A stretch of DNA of 7,932 nucleotides, from positions 1 to 7,932 of the forward strand of contig PXEK01000224.1 in NCBI GenBank assembly GCA_003564735.1, written 5' to 3'. This document shows positions 1 to 4,274 of this stretch, in pieces (position 1 is the stretch's first letter; each line of letters begins with the position of its first letter). The stretch comes from Cryomorphaceae bacterium (GTDB lineage: Bacteria; Bacteroidota; Bacteroidia; Flavobacteriales_G; Salibacteraceae). The translations under genes and the position numbers were made by a program. The notes beneath the pieces were generated by a model, which did no database searches, was not told where the DNA came from, and worked only from the letters and a program-made list of their open reading frames with translations.

Positions 1-1
1 T

Positions 2-73
2 GAAGGAGTTTACTTCTACGTTATCGAAGTAAACGGTATCACACGAAAAGGTAGTGTACAGCTACTACGCTAA
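2..73 (+). CDS. C-terminal fragment of a T9SS type B (gliding-motility C-terminal domain) surface protein
   Basis: This is the 3' end of a gene whose start lies before the window. Reading from base 2 gives 23 codons and a TAA at 71-73; the peptide begins GVYFYVIEVNG and ends KGSVQLLR. The pattern G-x-Y-F-Y-x-[IL] followed about ten residues later by K-G-S-x-x-L-[LI] is the typical end of the CHU_C / gliding-motility-associated C-terminal domain, the sorting signal of type B cargo of the Bacteroidota type IX secretion system. The 802-residue protein at 4275-6683 ends in a clearly related way (AGTYFYILE, then KKGSFMLL), an internal comparison that supports the call. The protein is presumably exported and held at the cell surface or released. 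Nothing can be said about its N-terminal domains. The fragment is short, so the assignment rests on this one motif. Confidence 0.72.
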   Translation, partial: EGVYFYVIEVNGITRKGSVQLLR

Positions 74-385
74 CGAGAGAACCTTTATGCTTTTTCGAAT
101 GGTTTAAGTCGGTCATAGCTTTTTTTCTCTTAATCGTGAAAAGAACTGCACGATGATTAAAATATAACCGGCGCGAAACTTCGAAGCGCCTTTAAGCTTC
201 TTCTTTATACCCGACTTTCATCACCAAACTGTAACAAATATAGATTTGACGAATTGTTGGGTTTCAAACTTTACGACCGTTTAAGTGGGGAACATGTTAG
301 AATCAACCTTATTCAACGTCAAAGCCATCAGCAAACGTGAAACGAACTCGCGATTGTTCTTTTTTGTGATAAAAAGATAGTGTAA
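74..385. other. Convergent intergenic gap with small hairpins, no gene seen
   Basis: This stretch lies between the 3' ends of the partial surface-protein gene (+) and the 410-residue protein gene (-). All frames are broken by stops and no tRNA-like or conserved coding pattern is apparent. The longest candidate is a 28-codon ATG frame at 294-380, which has no supporting features. It contains a 6-bp perfect hairpin, ATCGTG (133-138) with CACGAT (149-154), and a second hairpin at 170-190 listed separately. The 133-154 hairpin has no T tract on either downstream side, so it is not a canonical terminator. Confidence 0.6.
170..206 (+). terminator. Possible weak intrinsic terminator of the upstream T9SS-cargo gene
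   Basis: GGCGC (170-174) pairs perfectly with GCGCC (186-190) around an 11-nt loop. A T-rich but interrupted stretch follows, with TTTAAG and then TTCTTCTTT. It is about 100 bp beyond the stop codon at 73. The stem is short and the T tract is broken, so this is a tentative call. The minus-strand side, reading TTATATTTTAA after the stem, could make it weakly bidirectional for the converging 410-residue gene. Confidence 0.33.
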
Positions 386-1618
386 CTAAAGAGTAAACAC
401 AATGGAAGACTTCACGGCCGTAAAGTTGGAACTTGTCCTAATTACCGGTTTTTGGTCAGAACCAATATTGCGGAAAGTGGTAAAAGAAGGTTCGAGACGA
501 AGCGATACTTTCGGAAGTATGTGGTATCCCAAGCCGGCACTGAATCCAAAGGTTATTAACGATCCTCCCGATTGAACATTTGTTATTTGATTTTGAATGA
601 GCGGCAGGCTTCCCGCTTCGTAATTCACGACATTACGCGCTCTTATTTGTAAAGAAGTATTTGCCGCACCAAAAACCTCTAACCGTTCTGTAATGGCCGA
701 TCGATATCCTATTTCCAACGGAATAAAAAGTGCTGTATGGGTGAAACGAGCTCTTACCGTATCTTGAATCTCATTTCTTTCAATGCGCTGCTCTCTAACT
801 TCAGTGAATCTCAAATCTGAACCCTCGGGGCCGCTAACGGGAATGTACCGCGTTATGGTTCCCGTCACTTGTTGTTCAACATCATAAATGTAAGTTTGTG
901 TACCGTTCATTTCCATGGCCTCAAGTCCTGACGATATGCTAATACCGTTTGCAAGAACTACGCCGCCTAAAACTCCCAACCTATTCACACTTCGTAAGTG
1001 CGTTTGGTGTGCTTCCATTTGTACGGGGTCAAAAGAGTTTTGAGCAGTACCCTGATCTACAATTTGTAAATCTGCCATTTCATAGAAGTTAAGATTTTGC
1101 AAGGCTCCTCGAGAATAAAATGGCTGAAAGAAGAACTGTGCATTATTTCTTCTGTTGAAATCCTTCTTTTGGCCGATTTCCGGCACATCTGTATCCCTAA
1201 TTATTTTTGGGTTATCTAAATTGGTAATAAATTCTACTTCTTTCTTTTCCATGCGGATTTCAGGGTTCTGACCAAAAACACCCGAAGCTAACCATTGCTC
1301 AGCACTTTCACTAATAAACTGTTGTGTTTTTTGAATCATGTCCTTCTTATGCTGAATTTCAGAGGAGTAATTGTTGAAAGGCTGTATTTTTTCAGATGAT
1401 TGGATTTGCAAACGGGTATACTCAACAGGAATACCGCTGAATGTCAAAGGAGTCATGACAAATTTAGAGGCAGTGTCCCCGCCCAAGCGGTGAAAATAAG
1501 AATACATATTAACGCCAAAAACAGAGATAAACAACATAAATGCAGCCACTCTAAGGTAGCTCAGGTAAGTAACCTTTCGAATGCTGTTGCCGGATGTTGT
1601 ATTTTTGGTCTGCTTCAC
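386..1618 (-). CDS. Membrane-anchored or exported protein with C-terminal outer-membrane beta-barrel-like domain
   Basis: A 410-residue product with a GTG start at 1618 and a TAG stop at 386-388. A basic N-terminus (R14, K15, R23) precedes one hydrophobic segment at about 19-36. This is either an uncleaved membrane anchor or a long signal peptide; no clear cleavage site is visible. A polar, helix-prone linker follows (about 80-110, rich in K, Q and E). From about 205 to the end come alternating hydrophobic/polar strands typical of Bacteroidota OMP_b-brl/PorT-like proteins: LGVLGGVVLANG, then FTHTALFIPLEIGYR near 292-306, then FGFSAGLGYHI near 357-367, with the last strand closing in SSIVFTL. 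Known relatives with a cytoplasmic tail, one membrane helix and a periplasmic/barrel part are often linked to ECF sigma factors, but no sigma gene is visible here. No ATG lies upstream in frame before the stop at 1661-1663. Substrate and function are unknown. The barrel assignment is inference from strand pattern. Confidence 0.7.
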   Translation of the reverse strand: MKQTKNTTSGNSIRKVTYLSYLRVAAFMLFISVFGVNMYSYFHRLGGDTASKFVMTPLTFSGIPVEYTRLQIQSSEKIQPFNNYSSEIQHKKDMIQKTQQFISESAEQWLASGVFGQNPEIRMEKKEVEFITNLDNPKIIRDTDVPEIGQKKDFNRRNNAQFFFQPFYSRGALQNLNFYEMADLQIVDQGTAQNSFDPVQMEAHQTHLRSVNRLGVLGGVVLANGISISSGLEAMEMNGTQTYIYDVEQQVTGTITRYIPVSGPEGSDLRFTEVREQRIERNEIQDTVRARFTHTALFIPLEIGYRSAITERLEVFGAANTSLQIRARNVVNYEAGSLPLIQNQITNVQSGGSLITFGFSAGLGYHILPKVSLRLEPSFTTFRNIGSDQKPVIRTSSNFTAVKSSIVFTL

Positions 1619-1862
1619 CTCTTTTGTAACGTATTTTTCGACGTAAAGTAACAGTGAATATTATTAATAAACTATCAGCTTTATCGTTTTTATAATTTCT
1701 GTCGATTTACCCATCTAAAAACTTTACTTTAAAACAACGGAAATGTTCACCGGTTCAAATTACTTTCAAAAAGCGTAAATTCACATTTTAATGCTTCATC
1801 CCAACCGTTTTACTTAACAATACGCGTTGACGATTATTTTTCCCGTTATTCTGCTTAATAAG

Positions 1863-1898
1863 ATATCAAAAGTAATATGATTCTCACTACTTTGATAT
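1863..1898. repeat. Imperfect inverted repeat, operator-like
   Basis: The left arm ATATCAAAAGTA (1863-1874) and right arm TACTTTGATAT (1888-1898) are inverted copies differing by one extra A, separated by 13 nt. The arms are spaced like a two-half-site regulator operator but could also fold as an RNA hairpin. No T tract follows on either strand. It lies in the intergenic region upstream of the 410-residue gene and overlaps a minus-strand match to the Bacteroidota -7 element. Confidence 0.45.
1867..1874 (-). promoter_or_regulatory. Candidate -7 promoter element for the 410-residue protein gene
   Basis: On the minus strand this reads TACTTTTG, a full match to the Bacteroidota -7 consensus TAnnTTTG. 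It would start transcription about 240 nt before the GTG at 1618, which is a long leader. No convincing -33 TTG element is seen. It falls inside the left arm of the dyad at 1863-1898, so a protein bound there would occlude it. A promoter nearer the gene is not excluded. Confidence 0.3.
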
Positions 1899-2069
1899 AA
1901 ATGAATTGTTAACGGTATATGAAATTAAGGGGCTCACGCCGCTTCCTTAAATTTTAGATGACTATAAAAATTAGAAATCGGTTTTGCGGCCGTGCCCCTC
2001 AATATGTAGTAGAGCATAAAACAGCAAAAATAATGGCCGCTTCTTAAACCAAATCGACCTCTATTACGT

Positions 2070-2077
2070 TATATTTG
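2070..2077 (+). promoter_or_regulatory. Candidate -7 promoter element for the two-helix membrane protein gene
   Basis: TATATTTG followed by C matches the Bacteroidota -7 consensus TAnnTTTG. It lies 31 bp before the ATG at 2109, giving a leader of roughly 25 nt. A -33 TTG at the expected spacing is not evident. Its position directly upstream of a gene start is the main support. Confidence 0.5.
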
Positions 2078-2108
2078 CAACAAACAATCAATTAAAGTGC
2101 AGAGGATT

Positions 2109-2843
2109 ATGTGGAAATCAATTGACGTAGTGGAAGAGTTAAACAAGGAAAAGTATAACACTCAAAAAAAACAAGATGCCTTACTTGTTGAGGTTGAAGA
2201 TATTTTACAAACTGATGCTTCTAAAGAAAATGAAATCAAAAACAGGATATTTGCGGGAAATGCAACACCCGTAAATGATGCTTTTAGTTTTTTAGAAAAG
2301 GAGAATATTTATTCGGTAGAGGTTATTAGAAAGACTTGCGCAAAATACAGGTTACGATTTCTTGACGCTGAATTATTCAAGGGTGAAATTCCCGAAGAAG
2401 CGATTTTTAAAATTAAAGAAATTGAGAAAAGAGCGGGAACGAAAATTGAATCTTTTAAAATTATAGCTCCTGCGGTTCGTTTTAAATTAAAAGATAGTAC
2501 AAAAGACCCTGTATTATTGGCTGACTTAGGAAACGGCAAATATTACAAGATACACAAATGGGGAAATGATATGAGTGCCATAAGTCGTGTACTCAGCTTT
2601 CCTTTGCAAAATGCTACCCATTTGGGTATTACGGCAGTTATCTTCGGGATTTTAACCTCTATATTGTTACCTGACAGCTTTTTACCCGCCACATCGTGGG
2701 ATAGTGTTTTTAAACTGGGTCTAACAAAAATTTATTTGTCATTTATTTTTGCAAGTTTTTTCTTTGTAGGAAGTTTAATTTTAGGAATTTTGACCTCCAA
2801 AGAATTTAGTGAAGATGTGTGGAACAGTAAGTTTTTCAATTAA
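2109..2843 (+). CDS. Unrecognised two-helix membrane protein
   Basis: A 244-residue product from the ATG at 2109. The frame also allows a GTG at 2097 adding four residues, but the ATG is preferred because ATG starts dominate and the -7 match lies 31 bp upstream. The first ~165 residues are soluble and charged, with a Lys/Glu-rich helical beginning (10-45) and a probable small alpha/beta part (about 90-150) containing LGNGKYYKIHKWGNDMS. Two hydrophobic helices follow, at about 170-188 and 208-229, joined by a short polar loop. The charged end SKEFSEDVWNSKFFN suggests both termini are cytoplasmic. I cannot tie it to a named family, although the KWGND-type segment before paired C-terminal helices resembles uncharacterised Bacteroidota proteins (a recollection, not checked). 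No catalytic motif is visible. A strong terminator-like hairpin begins 28 bp after the stop, so it probably forms its own transcription unit. Confidence 0.8.
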   Translation: MWKSIDVVEELNKEKYNTQKKQDALLVEVEDILQTDASKENEIKNRIFAGNATPVNDAFSFLEKENIYSVEVIRKTCAKYRLRFLDAELFKGEIPEEAIFKIKEIEKRAGTKIESFKIIAPAVRFKLKDSTKDPVLLADLGNGKYYKIHKWGNDMSAISRVLSFPLQNATHLGITAVIFGILTSILLPDSFLPATSWDSVFKLGLTKIYLSFIFASFFFVGSLILGILTSKEFSEDVWNSKFFN

Positions 2844-3222
2844 GATTATATACAAATATAAATTGATCGTAGGGTTAGTGATGTCACTAACCCTTTTTTC
2901 GTGTTTTAACTCCGGCTCCAAGGAGGAGCTGTGCCAATACTCAGATAAGATTCGAGTCAAAATGGAAATTGTGGAGGTTATACCCAGCAACTCGAAAAAA
3001 GGCACTTATGATGTAATTCTCGAGTTTAATCAAAGCATATTTGCGATGGAGCCACAAAACTTAGGTGAATTGCGTAATGAGGAAATAACAGATGAGTATT
3101 TAGAATTAAATCCCTTTATTCGCCAAGGTACAATACTCACCGGCTATGTTCATGAAGTAGTTGAGGGAAATTGCGAAACGAGTGCTCCGGCATTTGAACA
3201 GCGTTTTAATGTTCCCGACTAA
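2815..3222 (+). CDS. Small predicted lipoprotein, function unknown
   Basis: A 135-residue product if begun at the ATG at 2815; a GTG at 2809 in the same frame would add two residues. The start overlaps the preceding gene by 29 bp. The hydrophobic stretch LIVGLVMSLTLFSC ends in a lipobox-like L-F-S-C with Cys30 as the predicted lipidation site, after basic residues K10, K14 and K16. The mature part is acidic, begins FNSGSKEEL (a weak resemblance to the Bacteroidota surface-export signal) and is about 105 residues long, probably beta-rich. Cys40 and Cys120 could form a disulfide. The segment GTILTGYVHEVVEGNC near the end is typical of small Bacteroidota lipoproteins. It is 18 bp upstream of meaB and probably co-transcribed with it. 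The signal-peptide codons coincide with a terminator-like hairpin (2871-2899), which makes the start and expression uncertain. A TAnnTTTG match at 2744-2751 inside the previous gene might be its promoter, but that T-rich helix-coding stretch could match by chance. Confidence 0.68.
   Translation: MCGTVSFSIKIIYKYKLIVGLVMSLTLFSCFNSGSKEELCQYSDKIRVKMEIVEVIPSNSKKGTYDVILEFNQSIFAMEPQNLGELRNEEITDEYLELNPFIRQGTILTGYVHEVVEGNCETSAPAFEQRFNVPD
2871..2899 (+). terminator. Strong intrinsic-terminator-like hairpin after the two-helix membrane protein gene
   Basis: AGGGTTAGTG (2871-2880) pairs perfectly with CACTAACCCT (2885-2894) around a 4-nt loop; one more A-T pair is formally possible. A run of six T, starting with the last paired base (2894-2899), follows directly. 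It begins 28 bp after the TAA at 2841-2843, the expected place for that gene's terminator. It lies wholly inside the signal-peptide codons of the downstream lipoprotein frame, so it may act as an attenuator, or the lipoprotein may have its own promoter and tolerate partial termination. Confidence 0.72.
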
Positions 3223-3240
3223 CCAAATCCTTAAAAGAAT

Positions 3241-4266
3241 ATGCAGTCTAAAAAGACGGCCATAGAGAAATTCAAGACAGGAGCGGCAAAACCTCTCAAC
3301 CTCCACCAATTATCGAATGAGTTGATAGATGGGAGCATTTCAGCGTTGAGCAAATGCATAACGCTTGTTGAAAGCTCGAAAAAAGCACATAAAGCGGAGG
3401 CCCAAAAAATTATTGAAAAATGCCTCCCGCATACCGGCAAATCTATTCGTTTGGGCATTACAGGTGTACCGGGAGTGGGAAAAAGTACATTTATTGAAGC
3501 TTTGGGCAAATACCTTACGAGTAAGGGAAAAAAAGTTGCCGTTTTAGCTGTTGACCCCAGCAGCTCTCTTTCGAAAGGAAGTATTTTGGGTGACAAAACC
3601 CGCATGAACCAACTGAGTATTGACCCTAATGCTTTTATAAGGCCCTCTCCCTCATCAGGAGTGCAAGGAGGTGTAACAAATGCCACTCGTGAAAGCATAT
3701 TACTTTGCGAAGCAGCAGGATTTGATGTTATACTTATTGAAACGGTGGGTGTGGGTCAAAGCGAGACTGATGTATATCATATGGTCGACTTTTTTGTGCT
3801 CCTTATGCTGGCAGGTGCGGGAGATGAGCTACAAGGAATAAAACGAGGGATTATGGAAATGGCGGACTTAGTGCTCATCAATAAAGCGGAGGGCGATAAT
3901 TTGAATCCGGCAAAACAGGCTCGTAGAGAATATCAAAATGCACTGCACTTATTCCCTCCCAAAAATTCAAAAATTTCTCCTAAGGTTCAAATTTGCAGCG
4001 CCTTGAACAATGAGGGTATAGATCGAGGCTGGAAAACAATTGAAAACTTTGCTTCGGAAACTAAAAGCACAGGTTTTTTTGATCTTCAAAGAGAGAAACA
4101 GGCAGTTACTGCGCTGCACCACTCCATTCGGTATAGTATTAATCAGAACCTTGCATCAAACTCCGCTATTGCAAAAACGCTCAAAGAAAAGGAGGAGGAA
4201 GTAAGCCAAAAGAAAACGACTCCGTTCAAAGCGGCGGATACAATTGTAAAGATGCTCTTAAAATAA
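3241..4266 (+). CDS. meaB: Methylmalonyl-CoA mutase-associated GTPase MeaB (ArgK family)
   Basis: A 341-residue cytoplasmic P-loop GTPase of the SIMIBI class, full length for the family. MeaB (MMAA in humans) uses GTP hydrolysis to gate adenosylcobalamin loading of methylmalonyl-CoA mutase and to protect it, supporting conversion of (R)-methylmalonyl-CoA to succinyl-CoA in propionate metabolism. Visible motifs are the Walker A GVPGVGKST (75-83), the family signature AVDPSSSLSKGSILGDKTRM (103-122), RPSPSSGVQGG (134-144), and the Walker B/switch region DVILIETVGVGQSE (162-175). GAGDELQGIKRG (192-203) is followed by the G4 motif at 214-217. That motif reads N-K-A-E, not the usual N-K-x-D, so the base-recognising Asp is replaced by Glu. 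The N-terminal ~60 residues and the C-terminal helices match the usual dimerisation arms. The ATG is 18 bp after the lipoprotein stop. No mutase subunit gene is in the window, so the partner must lie elsewhere. Confidence 0.95.
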   Translation: MQSKKTAIEKFKTGAAKPLNLHQLSNELIDGSISALSKCITLVESSKKAHKAEAQKIIEKCLPHTGKSIRLGITGVPGVGKSTFIEALGKYLTSKGKKVAVLAVDPSSSLSKGSILGDKTRMNQLSIDPNAFIRPSPSSGVQGGVTNATRESILLCEAAGFDVILIETVGVGQSETDVYHMVDFFVLLMLAGAGDELQGIKRGIMEMADLVLINKAEGDNLNPAKQARREYQNALHLFPPKNSKISPKVQICSALNNEGIDRGWKTIENFASETKSTGFFDLQREKQAVTALHHSIRYSINQNLASNSAIAKTLKEKEEEVSQKKTTPFKAADTIVKMLLK

Positions 4267-4274
4267 TTAAGGGG

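Larger units (their letters stand above)
1619..2108. other. AT-rich divergent intergenic region (490 bp)
   Basis: This region separates the start of the minus-strand 410-residue gene from the start of the plus-strand membrane-protein gene, so it should carry both promoters. No frame of useful length is present. It holds an operator-like dyad with an embedded minus-strand -7 match (1863-1898) and a plus-strand -7 match (2070-2077), both listed separately. GCGGCC (1986-1991) and GGCCGC (2035-2040) are complementary across a 43-nt gap, in a GC-richer island (about 1925-2045) that stands out from its AT-rich surroundings. This island could be a structured leader or simply chance. Confidence 0.55.

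Noticed and set aside
133..154. Hairpin as terminator for either flanking gene
   Set aside because: The 6-bp stem is not followed by a T tract on the plus or minus strand.
294..380. 28-codon ATG frame in the convergent gap
   Set aside because: Too short, no signal, no promoter or conserved motif; chance is sufficient.
1400..1651. 83-codon plus-strand frame
   Set aside because: Antisense to the N-terminal part of the 410-residue protein; no recognisable features.
2744..2751. TATTTTTG as a firm promoter for the lipoprotein-meaB unit
   Set aside because: It matches TAnnTTTG but lies in T-rich codons of a membrane helix where such matches arise by chance, and no -33 element is at the right spacing; kept only as a possibility in the lipoprotein entry.
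3231..3698. 155-codon minus-strand frame
   Set aside because: Antisense to meaB, whose family motifs are unmistakable over this span; the frame has no independent support.
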